This document shows positions 47,860-61,144 of a DNA stretch of 64,000 nt, piece after piece (positions within the stretch are counted from its first letter, which is position 1; each line of letters starts with the position of its first letter). The position numbers and the translations under genes were made by a program. Under the pieces are notes generated by a model. That model searched no databases. It worked only from the letters and a program-made list of their open reading frames with translations, and was not told where the DNA came from. The DNA is from Epiperipatus broadwayi (lineage: Eukaryota; Onychophora; Udeonychophora; Euonychophora; Peripatidae), in NCBI GenBank assembly GCA_028023455.1, contig JAQFVV010000142.1, forward strand, positions 2,599,740 through 2,663,739, given 5' to 3'.

Positions 47860-50165
47860 TTGTATATTTTGAATACGCTTCAATTAGAATGATGAACCAT
47901 TGTTTATTTTTTATATTTAAGTTTAATGTATTTATCTTGGAATTTACCAAGAACTAACTTTTATCTGGATACGATGAAAGAGTCAAACATAAACTCAAAT
48001 AAATAGGATATGAATATTTTTATTAATTTAAATGTTTGTTTATTTTATTACAAAATTAAAATTTTTATAACTTTTTTTGATGTCAAGAATTTACAAGATA
48101 AAAGACAATAAAAGAAGAAATTAAAGTAAATTTCCAATAACAAGTGACATTTTTTACATAGCTAACAAAGTTAAAAAATTGATCAAATAAAAAACTTCCA
48201 GTAATGTATATAGTTGGTTTGTAACCGAGCCAAAATATTTAAAAGAGAGGGAAATAGGAGGAGGATTTGATCCAGGAATATTTTGTTATTTGCATTGGTT
48301 AAATAGTAGAAGTGAAAATAGAAAATAAAATCTAATGATGATTTTAAAACAAACTCTTATTATATAGCCTAGTAAACTAACACTGACTATATATATAAAT
48401 AAACGTTTAGTGGAAAAATATGGGGGGGGGGGATCTAAAATCATAAAAATTAGCCAATGGGTATGAATAGTGATTCCTATCAAAAAAAAAGCTAAAAAAG
48501 ATCATTAAAAGACTTCTAATTATATCTGAAGAGGGGAAAGTTACTATTATTTAGCACAAAATGAATGTAATACAGAGAATTCTTACTAATTCTTAGTGTT
48601 TACTTTCTTTACAAAGACATTCAATCAATTTATTTATAATTTAGGTTGCCAATATTTATAGTAACAGATAAAAATTAATTTAATTTAAAAAGCTTAAGAT
48701 GGCACCAATTGATAAAGCTATTGTTTATGCCACATTAAAAAAAAGAAACTGGCCATAGAATATTCTATCTAATACTTGAAAAATATGAATGTAATTAAAA
48801 CTGGCAAAATAGACTGAAAATATCATAAATCTCAAATAGAGTTATGCAAACAAATAATACCTATTTTGGGAAATTATTTTTAATTTGTTAATTTTTATAA
48901 TTATTATTTAATTTTGTAAGTGAATTTAATGCATTAAAAAAGAGATATTTTAGTTCAAAAGGGCAAAAAATGACATTTTTTAGCTTTAAAAGTCAGAACA
49001 AAAATTACTGTTCATTTTAAATCAAAATAAACACATCAGATTGAAGTTGGCTATTTATACAATAAATAATAGGAACAAAAATATAAAATCATTAAATTTA
49101 TTTTAATAGATCTACAATGTAAAGAATTATGGTGAGAATTTGGCATCAACACATTTTTATTATCTATAATACTATTATAATTACATTTCTTAAATATTTT
49201 TCAGAAAATAGATAATATTATGATTGCTCAATAATTAAATTTTGTATTACTTTTGTAACTTTTGTGTATAAAGGAATGGTGCTAGTTTAAATTTGAAACA
49301 TTTAAAATATATTCCAAAGGGTATAAAAGGTTTTCCACACAATTCTTTTATTAAAGATACAGGAAAAACATGAAATCTAAAACTTGATTTTATATTAAAT
49401 TTATTTACAGCCTATTTAATATCATCTTTGGGTATATATCCCATTATAACATCACTATTCAAGTCTCTTCTCTCAATTAATTTTTAGATGCCTATAATTA
49501 ACAAACCTGTCTTTTAAATAGTTATGAAGTCAATTTTTTTTAATAAATTTTAATTTCCTTAGGTACTGAATAGTAAGAAAAACCAAAGTCATACATCATG
49601 TGACTTAATTAGCTTGTATTTACAAATGTAATATAACGAGCAGCTCTAAACAGGCTTTTTCAAGAAATGCCACAAGAGAAATCATTTAAAATCTCTATCT
49701 AGAATTATCCCATAAAATGTTTATATAAAAATTTATATCAGCCCAGAATACTTTGAAATATAAGTACATAGTTATTTCAAGAACAAAATGCAATGTAAAG
49801 ACAAAAAAATTTATCCTGAAGTAATTACTAATTGGTGGAAAATAGCTGTTATTTTTTTACCACATGCATAAATATTAAAATTTTAATTGGAGGATGAAGT
49901 AATACCACTGAAGTTTCAAGATATATTTTTATTCTTAATGTTTTGATCATATTTTATCAAGGATTTATATTTATTTATAAAAATACCCAAATTAATATAT
50001 GAAAAATATTATATGAAATGACTGCATCCTTTGAAGAATAGAAAATAATATTTTAATTAGAAGATATTATAGAGATTAAATAAACATTAGAAAAAAATGG
50101 AATAAAAATATTAAAAAAGAAATAAAAGTGAGAGTAAGAATTTTATACTGAATATATATACTTAA
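47860..50165. other. AT-rich non-coding stretch
   Basis: A G-run lies at 48422-48432. No gene or dated repeat is recognised. Confidence 0.55.
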
Positions 50166-50167
50166 AG

Positions 50168-50929
50168 TAGGTGTAATTATTTGGGATTTAAACCTAGACT
50201 TTTGAGCTCTCCACAGTTAGTCATCCATTCTATCTAATATACCTGATACACATGATAGCATACATGTGAAAAAGATAAATAATCTCCAATATATGTATTT
50301 CATGCTAAACCAACACTTATCAGTTGATCCAGGTCATCAACTCCCACATATATAATCAGTATTCAGTTTATATTAAGATAGCAAATCTTCAAACTTAAAT
50401 GGATATGTTTCAATCCTCTCCACTCTCCTTATCATTGAAAATCTGATGTTGGAATACTCCAAACCCTTCTTCATGCCAATATTATTTTCATACCCATGTT
50501 GACCTTAATTCAGTCTGACCCCTCATATGTAGGATTTCAATATGTCCATTTAAATACACAGAAGAAGGATGGGCAGAATACAGGCTGAATATGCTTAAAC
50601 TAGATGTAAATAGAGTCATCAATAAGGACTTTGAATATTCCATCATATTATTTTCAATGGTATGGATGGCTGAAATCATGGAGAGTGGACAGGATTGAAA
50701 CTGATCCATTAAAATTTGTAGATTTGCCACCTTAATATAAATTGAACACTGATTATATATGTGTGTAGGAGATGATTTGAACTAAATGATGAATGCTGGT
50801 TCAGCAGGAAATATGTACATTGAAGATTTTTTTTTTTTTCACATGGATGTGGTTGTGGATATCAGGTATATTGGAGTGGATGACTGAGGGGAGCTTGAAA
50901 GTCTGGGTTCAAATCCTTTTACACTAATT
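50168..50929. repeat. Full-length inverted element of the dispersed fold-back family
   Basis: The forward arm (50168 to about 50540) has 'gatagcatacatgtgaaaaa', 'cagttgatccaggtcatca' and 'tgacccctcatatgtaggat'. The reverse arm (about 50580-50929) has 'atggatggctgaaatcatgg' and closes with 'gtctgggttcaaatcc', a B-box-like end. The arms are diverged, and the overall layout matches 34425-35333. No target duplication could be seen. Confidence 0.85.
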
Positions 50930-50934
50930 GTCAT

Positions 50935-52320
50935 AAGATTAATTTGATAAATTTATTAAAAATTAAAATTTTCTATAACTTAATGCATTTAATGTATACA
51001 TTTGTGTTCATGCATGTGTATGATCTGCAATTATAGTAAGACATGCATCATATATTTATAATAAAGCATGTGTTCATTTCATAAATATATATTTTATATA
51101 TTAATTTTATATTCTTTATAAATGCAAAAAGAAGCTCTTGATGATGACTATAAAATATGATTGAAATATAGGAAATATACTAATTTTATTTTTACGATTA
51201 TTAACCTCTGTTTGATTATGAAAATCAAGTTATTAAAAGTGAAATTTTGTCGACATTCTTGACAAATTGATTTTTAGTTTAATAATTATTAGTGCCATTT
51301 GCTTATAAAATGAGTTTATTCTGAATATTCATAAATGTCGGTATGAGGAAGCAGCTTGTAAACATCCGAAATTTAAAGAATATGTTAATCCATTCTATTC
51401 TTATTATTTTATTAACTCTGTTATTTATTCATAGCATAAGGTAATATAGTTTACTCTTTTTAATTAGAAAACAATGTTCAGATATATATATATATAAAGC
51501 TAATAATATTCAAGTAAATGACAATACGGTATTAAAAAATTTAAACCATTTTCCCATTGATCCTCTTTATATATATATATAAAGGAGTTAGTCTACAAAT
51601 ACTTATGGCAGAGACTTAATTAAGCTAATTAGTTTTATCGCTTTTATACAGATCAAACAGACTAATTTTATTACATATATAAATATGTGTGTAGAAACAA
51701 AATAAAAATCATTATCGAAGAACAATTTGTACATATTGCTTGATAAACCCTATCCACGGCAATATTTGTAGTATTTTTTTTTTCATTTATAAAAAAAATA
51801 TTTTTCAAGTTAGATTTGTTTAAATTAAACATTTTATAACACTTATATTTTTTGCTGATATTATAGTTTGACAATTTCAAACCCAATACAACATTGATAA
51901 TGTTATTTGACATCTTTGTATCATATCTAATTATTAAACATACCAGACAGATTTTATTTCTTACTTTGCATAACATTTTCAAATCTAAAGAAACAACAGT
52001 CAGATATTTTTATTCTTTTGACTTGACAAAAAAAACTATCAAAAACATGTTCAACAATAATGGATACCATGAAAGTCTATGGTAAAAATAAATTATATGA
52101 CAATAAATTTAAAACTCTAAGATTATAAATATATGCACACACATATATTCTAAATGAAATTAATTGCCCTGTTTATGTTATGATAATACAAATTTTTATA
52201 AACATCTAAATGGATTTATGAATTACAACTGATGTAACAGCTATCAGGATGAAGTTTTGGGGATTGTTAAACTGAAAGTTAAACTGCTTGAAATAGCACT
52301 ACCAAGATTTTTATCTTTCT
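50935..52320. other. AT-rich non-coding stretch
   Basis: Short (AT)n runs at 51483-51496 and 51569-51582. Nothing else is recognised. Confidence 0.55.
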
Positions 52321-52329
52321 GATTAAATA

Positions 52330-52500
52330 TATAAATTTAGATAGCCATAATATAAGTTTAAATCTTGGTTGAGTAATATTTGAATTCTTTTTTAGATTCC
52401 ATTCCAGCTTACAATTTTCCTTTCAGATAATTGCCTTACAGTCAATCCAGTTAATCCTCAAAAAGTGCTCAGTAAATAGATACCTAACTATTCTTAGTTA
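52330..52500 (+). mobile_element. Probable worn tRNA-headed SINE
   Basis: A B-box-like 'agtttaaatcttgg' near 52354 is followed by a body 'ccagttaatcctcaaaaagt' and 'gtaaatagatacctaac', resembling the SINE bodies at 24394 and 61885. The A box is not clear. Confidence 0.4.
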
Positions 52501-52504
52501 GAGA

Positions 52505-55205
52505 ATAAAACAAGATTGAAAATCTGTTCAAACACTCACCACACAATAAGTAGTAGCCTTATGGAAAATGTCTTCACCTTCAAGTGTTTTATTATGGATT
52601 AAAGAAAGGATTAATAAGTATTTGTCCTGTAGAATGTTATTTAAAATATTAAATAAGCCTTACTGTTTTTCTGAAGATTTGTGGTCAACTGCATTTTTTG
52701 AAAAGACAAAAATTGAGACACATTTTTTTTTTATGTATTGGTTAAAAAATCTGTTTGGTAGACATTTTGATTGACTTTATCCCACCCTAATGTAATAGAT
52801 AGTACCATAAAAGACTTTTTAAATTCATTTTTAATCATATCACCTGCTATCTTACCAATAATGGTGATTGATTTACTTAATTTAACATGAAAAGTAAGCC
52901 AATAAAATTGTTCACATATTAGGGTTATGTTTATTAATTATCTGAGTAAAATATAAGGTTGCAATATATATATATTTTAAAAATTAATTGGTTTACACTT
53001 TTAAATCTTTTAGCAGCAAACTCTCTATTTTGAATGAGATCTAGTGATACATTTGTGAACATTTCTACATATTTCAACATTTTATTTTTACAATTACACC
53101 TTTTTTTCTATATCATGTTCTGATAATTCTAACATTTATTATAAATGTAAGTTTTCAAATGATAGACCTCCTAGAAGTTATTATATTTGATGTTTTCAAA
53201 ATATGAAAATATATTTCTAAATAGAGTTTTTATCTATAACAATGGTATTTGATGTCATTGAACATAATTTATGTATTAAAAACTTAAAAGATTAAAATAT
53301 TGGTTACATCAATTTTATATTATTAAAATAATATATTTAGGGTTAATTATCATCAAAGAAAGAAAAAAATAATAAAGTTAATATATTATTTATTGTTATT
53401 AAAAGTTTTAAATCTTAAACTTTTTCAGAGATGTCTTTTTAAAACCAATGTTTTCAAAGAAAATATTCGATTAGTCACATAAGTTTTGGTTTAAAAAATG
53501 TCTATTACCAGAACATTGCATAAATAAACTTTAATTTGTAAACAAATTACTGAAAATTACAATTTCTTTAGGAATATAAATTATTCAGTTATTTGGTTTT
53601 TGGCTAAAATACTTCAACCAGAAATCATATTTTTATTGTCATTTAGGGCCACTTTTTTCATGACCTTTTCATGAAAATTGGGCTTTTGTTCTTGCCTAAA
53701 AGTTCCATATAATGCTGACATGTTCAGAATTTTTCAATTATTAATTTAATAATTATAACTAGTGAAATAAAACCACAAATGGAAATGTAATGTTATATAT
53801 AGGCTTAAAACAACACAGTAAATATATAACAATTGCAGCAGCACCATAATGCCCAAAACCACAAAATTCATATGAGATCACTGTTGGCCTGGCAAATATA
53901 ATTAAGCTAAATAATAATTAAATAATTGAAATATTTTTTTGCATTATAAAATGCCTATGTACATATATAAGCATGTCTTGTTTATAACCACTTACAATTT
54001 ATATTTATAGTAATTATACCATGCTTCAAATGCTCGTTGGTGAAGTTAGAAATATCAAAATTAAATATCAGACTTAGCACTTTCGAGGTCTTTTATCCAT
54101 AGCTGAAGGGTTAAAAATGTTATGGTGCTGTCAATGTATGTTAATATATGCAAATTAATCTTCATATGTAAAACAATTTTTAATATATACAGATTTATAA
54201 AAACAACAATTTAAACAATATTATTTTATTTATTACTTTGTTATCAATCTATTGAAATAAAGTGATATTTTTACATAAGTCAGATTCAGAAATAATATTC
54301 TATTTGTGTTATTGGAGAATATTTATATCTGATCTTTAATTTTATTATTATTATTATTATTATTACTAAGTAATTAATCAAATTATTAATCAATATTTTA
54401 AATTATTATAATAATATTATTCAAATCCCAGATTAAGTATTTTGTATCTTTACTCTTGCAAACATACACTATATAAATTTCAGCAAAATTTTTTGTTATC
54501 TAGAAACTTAACACCAATCAATAACAGATTTCAATGTGGATGTTGGTTCTATATACACCATTATCAGTAATGTATCCTTATATATGGATCAACCATAGTG
54601 ATCATCATCAATTTGTATCCACTATTTTGATTTATAATTAATTATTCTCTATTGTGATCTTTAAAAAAAATGTAAATTGTTTTTTAAAAAAATATCTGTC
54701 ATTTTTCAAGCAGGCAATCAAAAAATGGCAGTTGTTTTATAAGATTAATGAGACCAGGAGATAGTGATTTTATTAAAGTTATGTTTTCCAAAAATAAATT
54801 GGTAATATTCATGCTAAAAATATGCAGTGGAGTTTAATTATTATACAGTGTGCAATATTATTTTGATTATAGAATTAAAATATGATTAATACACTTCATT
54901 AGTTTCCATCTAGTAACTTTACAAAACATTCAGTGATTTCATTTATGACCTACCCTAAACTAAATGTGATTTTCATATTTAACAACTATAAAATTAAAAA
55001 AAAATGTCTATTACATTTACCACAGCAAATAACATACATTGATCATATATAACAACAAAGTGTATTAATATTTAGTTATAAAATGTAAATATTAGCTAAT
55101 CTATATTTTTCATTCAATTGGTTGTATAGACTAAAATTCTTACAAACATTATTTTTCCTGCAGCAAAAATATGACAATCATAATAGTTATCATAATTGTA
55201 AATTA
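52505..55205. other. AT-rich non-coding stretch
   Basis: A (TTA)n run lies at about 54341-54365. No gene or dated repeat is recognised. Confidence 0.55.
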
Positions 55206-55211
55206 TTTTGA

Positions 55212-55672
55212 GAGACCATTTCAAACTTTCTTATACACTTAACAATACTATTTTTTACACCAAAACTTTTCTTTTACAGTTTCGACTGTCCTGCACTCAT
55301 TATCAGAGCTACAATATCCAAATATATAATCATACAATTAATACATTACATTTATATACATAATCAACAACATTATAAATAATCATTATAAACATTATAA
55401 ACATTATAAATAATCATTTTCCATTTTATTATTTTACTCTTAACTAATTTTATTTTTTATTTATAGTATTTTATTATTAAATTATTCTAAAACAATTTTA
55501 TTATAATTTTAAAACTTTAATCTTTAAACTCTACTATTTAAGCTATCATTTTATTATTATCTTTTTAATAATATTGTAGTTCTGATGATGACTGCAGGAC
55601 AGTCGAAACTATAAGAATAAAGTTTTAGTGTAAAAAAATAGTATTGTTAAGTGTATAAGAAAGTTAGAAATT
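55212..55672. repeat. Inverted repeat (arms about 95 bp) with hammerhead-like core in each arm
   Basis: Left arm 55212-55310 and right arm 55578-55672 are inverted complements; shared phrases are 'cttatacacttaacaatact' and 'gtttcgactgtcctgca'. The right arm reads CTGATGA, then GACTG-cagga-CAGTC, then GAAAC (55582-55609). The left arm has the same on the other strand with a damaged first block. The spacer is about 265 bp of AT-rich DNA with (ATT)n-like runs. Probably a MITE or the paired ends of a Penelope-like element. Confidence 0.8.
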
Positions 55673-55679
55673 GTATCAT

Positions 55680-56860
55680 ATGTAAATATAGTTATCAATA
55701 CATAAGGAAAGGAGGAAGAAAAAATTGTATTTTGAAAGAGAAAATGATTTAATACAATGTGTAGCCAATGTTCAACTTTATACAATCAAAAGTTACTAAA
55801 GTAAGTTTAAAATACCATTTACTGTTCAAATTTTAAATTAATAATGTTGTAATTTATTTGTCTTATTCAAGATAATAGCTAGTTTTGTCACAAATGCAGA
55901 TAGACAAAAGAAAAAAAAAGATTTAATCGTTTATATACATTACTAAAGCTGCAACAATCATTATTTATACATAACATGTTTTACCTATATTTTATTTAAT
56001 TCCACTGCATTTATGTAAAATAAAAAATATACGATTTTTTTAAAAAAGAAAATTAATAGTATTGCAAAAAAAAATTCAACGTCTTAATTAAAGCTTACAA
56101 AAATAAAAAAATATAATGATGAAATATAAAATACATTAAACATGCATTGTGATTAGTTTTTTCATGATTCCGGAAATATCATTATGCGACTACATAAGTT
56201 AAATGGTGATCACGATGGAAAAATTATATATATATATTTTAAAAGTATAGCTAGCTTATAAATGTTTTATAATAGTAATCTATGGCTAAATAATACTAAT
56301 CAGGTTAAATACCCATAGATTAGTAATTTTTTTACATATATTTTGAATTTAAAATAATCAATTAATTTTTTTTCCAATGATATCATTACAATTGCTTATT
56401 TTTTATGCCAAAGTTTACTTTGTAAGACATTTTAGGGACCAATTATCGTTGATAATTGGGTTAAATTTCTTTTTTAAAATTACGTAGATAATATCTAAGT
56501 AAAATAGTTATATTATAAATTGACTCATTGCTCAGAATCATATTTAAAGTCTACACATTATATTAGTATATATTATTATTGAAGCACTCATTTATATATA
56601 TCTGCATGTATTATGCATTTCATTGATATGCAAATGATTACTACTATCATTCCATTTGATTCATTACTTGCATTTGCAAGTAATATTTATTATCAGATTT
56701 ATATTATATAATATTTGCAATACAATCGCATTTTTTGATTCAATTAAAATGGTTCATCAATGTTTTCATAGGGTTTAGTTATATTACACAATTTTAATTC
56801 ATTTCATTCTGCTACAATATATATTATGTTAAATGTTTTCATGATTATATGATGAAAATA
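55680..56860. other. AT-rich non-coding stretch
   Basis: Nothing recognised. Confidence 0.55.
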
Positions 56861-56865
56861 AAATC

Positions 56866-57063
56866 TTATTTGGGTTATACCATGTATTATATTTTTGATT
56901 TATATCTCAACATTTTGATGATATAATATACATCTTTGTCAAGGCTAAGATTCCAATAAAGAACCGTTATTTCTTAAATAATAACGAGATTGCACATGAA
57001 TCAAAGAACAAATATTCACACATATATTAAATGACTGTTTATTCAGAATAGGTAGATTAACAA
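56866..57063 (-). mobile_element. 3' end of a Penelope-like element, minus strand
   Basis: On the minus strand the stretch matches the 3' non-coding end of the element at 60593-61140: 'cctattctgaat', 'gattcatgtgcaatct', 'aatcttagccttgacaaag' and 'ataatacatggtataa'. No coding part is included. It lies about 3.5 kb from that copy in the opposite orientation. Confidence 0.8.
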
Positions 57064-57069
57064 AAATTT

Positions 57070-59030
57070 CTTAATCTTTCTATTGTACAATTAACTGATT
57101 TATTAAAATTAATTTTAGAAAGGATAAAATAATTGATTTCCATAGACTTAATGACAGTACTTTTGGAATACCAAAGTATTGTAAGAGTAGCTTACAATCT
57201 AACATTTGTCACTCTTACCACCAATTCCAGCTCATTTTTAATGTAACTTTAGTTAATAGGCACATATGCTTTCACTTATAAAGTAACTAAACCCATAGTA
57301 ATATATATATATACACACACACACACAGGGAACAACAAATGTGTATTTTTAACTATATTGAGGAAGTATCAAGATAAATCAATTTTACTTATCTATTAGA
57401 AAGATGAAAACCCCACTTAAAAAAAAGTAATCGTACTAATATATATGTATGTAAATAATGATTTTAATATCAGTATATTGTGCTTCATTTTGAAAGACTT
57501 GGACTAAGTAAGCATAATAATGGCCTAATGTCAAAACAGTTACTAGGTAATCAAATATGGAAGATGAAAGCATAATTCTACTGTGTAATTTTGTTTTGCT
57601 TATAATTAATATAATATACGCAACAATAGGGTTCACACAGCAATAGAAAAAAAAATAAGATGCTAGTATACTGGACAACAGAAGCTGAGGGCAGTATAAA
57701 AACAAACCTAATTTATTTCTATCATCTTCTTACTATTGTAAAATAAGACAAAGGCTGTATAAAAACAACATTGTAAAACAAACATTCGAATCTTGAAGAA
57801 AATGAATGGATTATTTGATCATTTCAAATTATTTGTATGACTGTTTTAAAACAAATTGCAAAAAAACTATGGCCAATATTTAAACAATGACAATTTTAAT
57901 AAATTCAAGCATTTGCAAGAAGTAATAGAGCTGGTTTAAATAGACATTTAAAATAAAAAGGACTGCACTATTCTTCAAAAGCAAATAAAAGAACAAATTA
58001 GAACATCAGAGTAATTATATTCACCTGGGTCTCATTTTATGTGGTAGATAGGTCCCTCAAAAAATGCGCACAAAAGAAATCGCACAAAAATAGACTCAAC
58101 TTACCTTAAAAAATGGGGGATAGGTTCTGTAATTTTTCAGAAATCGGCATAAAACCAAAACAACAAGAAAAAATTATTTTAAAATTCACATTAAAAAAAT
58201 AATGAAATAAAGTATGATTAATAAAAAATGTCAAATATTTGAAAAAAATTAATACAAGACAAACTTTTTTTACTTTTTTTACTTTTTTTATTAACTACAG
58301 TATTTAATTTTACATTTTTCATACATATTTTAATCATTATCACTATTTGACAAAATGAGTTCGTTTGTGAACTGTTAAGAAATCAGATTCATGATGTGAT
58401 GTACAACTAGCACCACTTTCAGTCTTGTGCTGTTAATGGTTTTCTGTTTCTATATTAAAAAAATGAGATCGCAATGAAAACAAAAAGATTATACATTATC
58501 ATTAGAAAGATTATTTTCAGTTTATAAAATCAATAAAATCTTCATTATTATTTATTTTAAAAATCTAAAAAAATATTTATTTCTGTTAATATCTAACAAA
58601 ATACATTTTAAAAGTTTAAAATTTTTGAATATTTATTGCGATATTTTTATATGTACATATAAATCTATTATTATTATTTACTCATTAGTATAAGTAGGTT
58701 ATTTACATAGAAGCTAAGATTCTAAATACAGCTTCAGGCCATATTCATGTTAGCTGCTAATATAACATTATATTTTTGAAAAAAAAAAGTATTTCAAGTC
58801 AAAATAAGTTATTAATAATTTAAATTTCTTGATATCTAATAAATATAGTGAAATGTGAAAGATATTAAGAAGAAACATGAATTGCATAACTTCAAAATTG
58901 CATTAAAATAATCCACATAAAACAAGACCCAGGTGTATTAACAATGGAATAATTCTGTTATTATAAAAATCATTTACAGCAAACACTGAATTAAGAAGAT
59001 TTTGACTGTTTATGTAATGCAAACAATGTT
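57070..59030. other. AT-rich non-coding stretch
   Basis: A short (AT)n-(AC)n run lies at 57302-57327. Two phrases at 58030-58150 ('gataggtccctcaaaaaatg', 'gggggataggttctgta') look like a small diverged repeat. No gene is recognised. Confidence 0.5.
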
Positions 59031-59038
59031 TTCAGCTA

Positions 59039-59305
59039 ATTTAATAGTGATGTAGGGCTAACTGTTGTCAGCCCTGACCATAGGAAATGTGATGATTTAC
59101 TACTCAAATGCATAAAGTCTACTGAAACATCAAATACCTTATCTAAAATGTCCATATGGGTACAGAAAGTAGAACAACAACAGGAGATGGAAATAACATG
59201 ATTGCAAATATGTCACCGAGGAGTCTCCATGAAGAATGCATGGTTTGCTGTAGCAACTTGACTGGAACAATGACAGTCTGTATCTATCAGAGACATTAGT
59301 TACCT
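59039..59305 (+). other. Coding-like block, unidentified
   Basis: G+C is raised. One frame reads through from about 59039 to 59200 with a protein-like composition (SPDHRKCDDLLLKCIKST..., WVQKVEQQQEMEIT). A second frame from about 59149 to 59299 continues with 'IANMSPRSLHEECMVCCSNL' before a stop. The two overlapping frames suggest a frameshifted relic, or chance in a non-coding exon. An acceptor-like 'gttgtcag' precedes 59072. No family is recognised. Confidence 0.25.
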
Positions 59306-59426
59306 AATTCACAAACCTTATGCTGGTTATCTTGAAGAAAGTATTAATTTGTTGTGTGATTTTTTTAAAAATTATGTGTATGTTTGTAGAATTCTGTATT
59401 TATTTATTTTTTACTTCTGTATTTAG

Positions 59427-59505
59427 GAACCAAAATTTCTGTACCTCAGAAGAGTCCATTGTAGCTAAAGTCAGGAAAATGCGGGGAAGAAGGTTGTTAA
59501 GCTAG
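59427..59505 (+). CDS. Candidate short terminal exon with poly(A) signal
   Basis: A pyrimidine-rich tract and acceptor 'cttctgtatttag' end at 59426. The following frame encodes 25 residues with a basic end (...KVRKMRGRRLLS) and stops at 59503-59505. AATAAA follows at 59527-59532. The layout is that of a last exon, perhaps joined to the coding-like block at 59039-59305, but the exon is short, no protein family is recognised, and no donor for the upstream block was found. Confidence 0.2.
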
Positions 59506-59539
59506 AAAATATTTTCTATTTTATTAAATAAAGTTTAGG

Positions 59540-60310
59540 TACCCTCCCTTTGTAATGGCATGATATTGGGAATGATTACCAACATAATCCTTATTACAAT
59601 ATGGAATGAAGGTAAGACTTGATTCATTACTGTTCCATATTAAAAAACATACACTTGCTACAGGATAGAGTTTGTTGTTGTTGTTTTTTTGTTGACTAAC
59701 CATTGTTCATATTTGTTTATTCAGTATGAATGACTAACATTTTTGTGTGAATGGTCTTTTTTATAAAACTTGTATATAGTTAAAGGGGGGGGGGGTCTTT
59801 CAAGGAGAGAAAACTGCTACAGTTGGAATTAAACCAAGAAGCTACTAAATACATCCTCATACATTTTTGTTAAATAGTTAGCTTCATAATCATTGTAACA
59901 TTGAATTAATGCTTTTTTTTCTTGTTACTTTTACCTACTTTCTATATAATGAGTGTCTATTCATATATGTCTATCATAGGAAGGGTTGGTGTTATGAATA
60001 TATTTAATGTTAATATGATAGGAATACATACTTGTCACACACACATGTATATTATTATTATTTTGTTAAAAGTTTTTCAATTTTTATTTCATTTGTAAAT
60101 AAATATTGTCAATTTGATCTTCATTAAATGGTCTCTAGTTTATCAAAGTTATTTCTCCACCCGCTCATCAATTCACCACCGTACATATGCATGCACATAC
60201 ACATCTTATTGTACATTATAATACAGTAATATGATTAAACAAGTCTTCTACTAGATTGGAACCCATATAAATTTACTGTAATTTTTAACTAAGATAAATT
60301 CATCACTGAA
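59540..60310. other. AT-rich non-coding stretch
   Basis: A G-run lies at 59785-59795. Nothing else is recognised. Confidence 0.5.
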
Positions 60311-60314
60311 GATA

Positions 60315-60480
60315 ATTGAGTGCATGATTTTCCCTGGGTTTGAATTCTGAGTATGTGTGAATCTGAAAGAGGGGTGAGATATGGATGAACTAGCCTAAAT
60401 TGTATCTGGATTTAATGTGTAAATTTAGAGCTAACCCCTTGGAAGTAGACATGATCATTGGTTGGTTACTTTATCATATC
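60315..60480 (+). mobile_element. Probable tRNA-headed SINE, worn
   Basis: A B-box-like 'gggtttgaattctga' lies near 60338. The body has 'gaactagcctaaattgtatc' and 'taaatttagagctaac'. The A box is unclear, and ends are estimated. Confidence 0.4.
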
Positions 60481-60592
60481 ATTCTTGGCATCCTACCTGA
60501 AGACCCTAGGTCTGACTATAGTTGGATGCATTCCCCCTCTTCTGGTGAAAAACCTGAACCATCACAGTATCTATGAAAATTCATGTTCATAG

Positions 60593-60930
60593 TGTCCAAG
60601 AAGTTATGTGGGTCAATCAAATAGACATATTAGTGTCAGAGTTAGGGAGCATAAAAATGACTTCAATAAAAAGTTCATTGCATCAGTTTTTACATCACAT
60701 TTTTAAAAATTGGTCACACACCTGTCTTCGATAATACTAAAATATTAGCTAATTTGGAAAAATATTTAAAAAATATAAGAAAGTCTATTGAAATATTAAA
60801 AAGATCAAACAGTTTAAAGAAAAGTGATGAAATACAGCATATTCCATCCTTATGCAAACCAATTATTTTATCTCATTCTTTTAAAATCAATTTTAATAAA
60901 TTAACTAATTATAAAACAGAAGGAAGTTAG
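60593..60930 (+). pseudogene. Penelope-like element GIY-YIG endonuclease fragment, frameshifted
   Basis: The frame from 60593 reads CPRSYVGQSNRHISVRVREH, in which YVGQS is the second half of the GIY-YIG signature and R-x-REH carries the conserved arginine and histidine. A stop at 60704 interrupts it; the reading resumes in another frame (60706-60930) as KIGHTPVFDNTKIL..., and on to a terminal stop at 60928. This is the usual C-terminal endonuclease of Penelope-like retroelements, with the whole RT missing. The 3' UTR runs to about 61140 and has a minus-strand twin at 56866-57063. The subfamily differs from the copies at 16146 and 16897. Confidence 0.85.
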
Positions 60931-61140
60931 AACATGTTTATTAATCCACCTATTCTGAATGAACAACCATCTGATTAATATGTGTGAATGGTTGTTCTCA
61001 GATTCATGTGCAATCTGGTTATTATTTAAGATGTCAGTTCTTCGTTGAAATCTTAGCCTTGACAAGGATGAATATTATTTCATCAATAATTTTGAAAATT
61101 AAAATAAAGAAATAATACATGGTTATACCAAATAAAACTC
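60931..61140 (+). mobile_element. 3' non-coding end of the Penelope-like element
   Basis: Homologous to 56866-57063 on the opposite strand. It contains 'aatcttagccttgacaagg' near 61058 and ends near 'aatacatggttataccaaa'. Confidence 0.75.
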
Positions 61141-61144
61141 CATT

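Noticed and set aside
49260-49560. Another RT fragment on the minus strand
   Set aside because: A few RT-like words in broken frames, but no ordered set of motifs.
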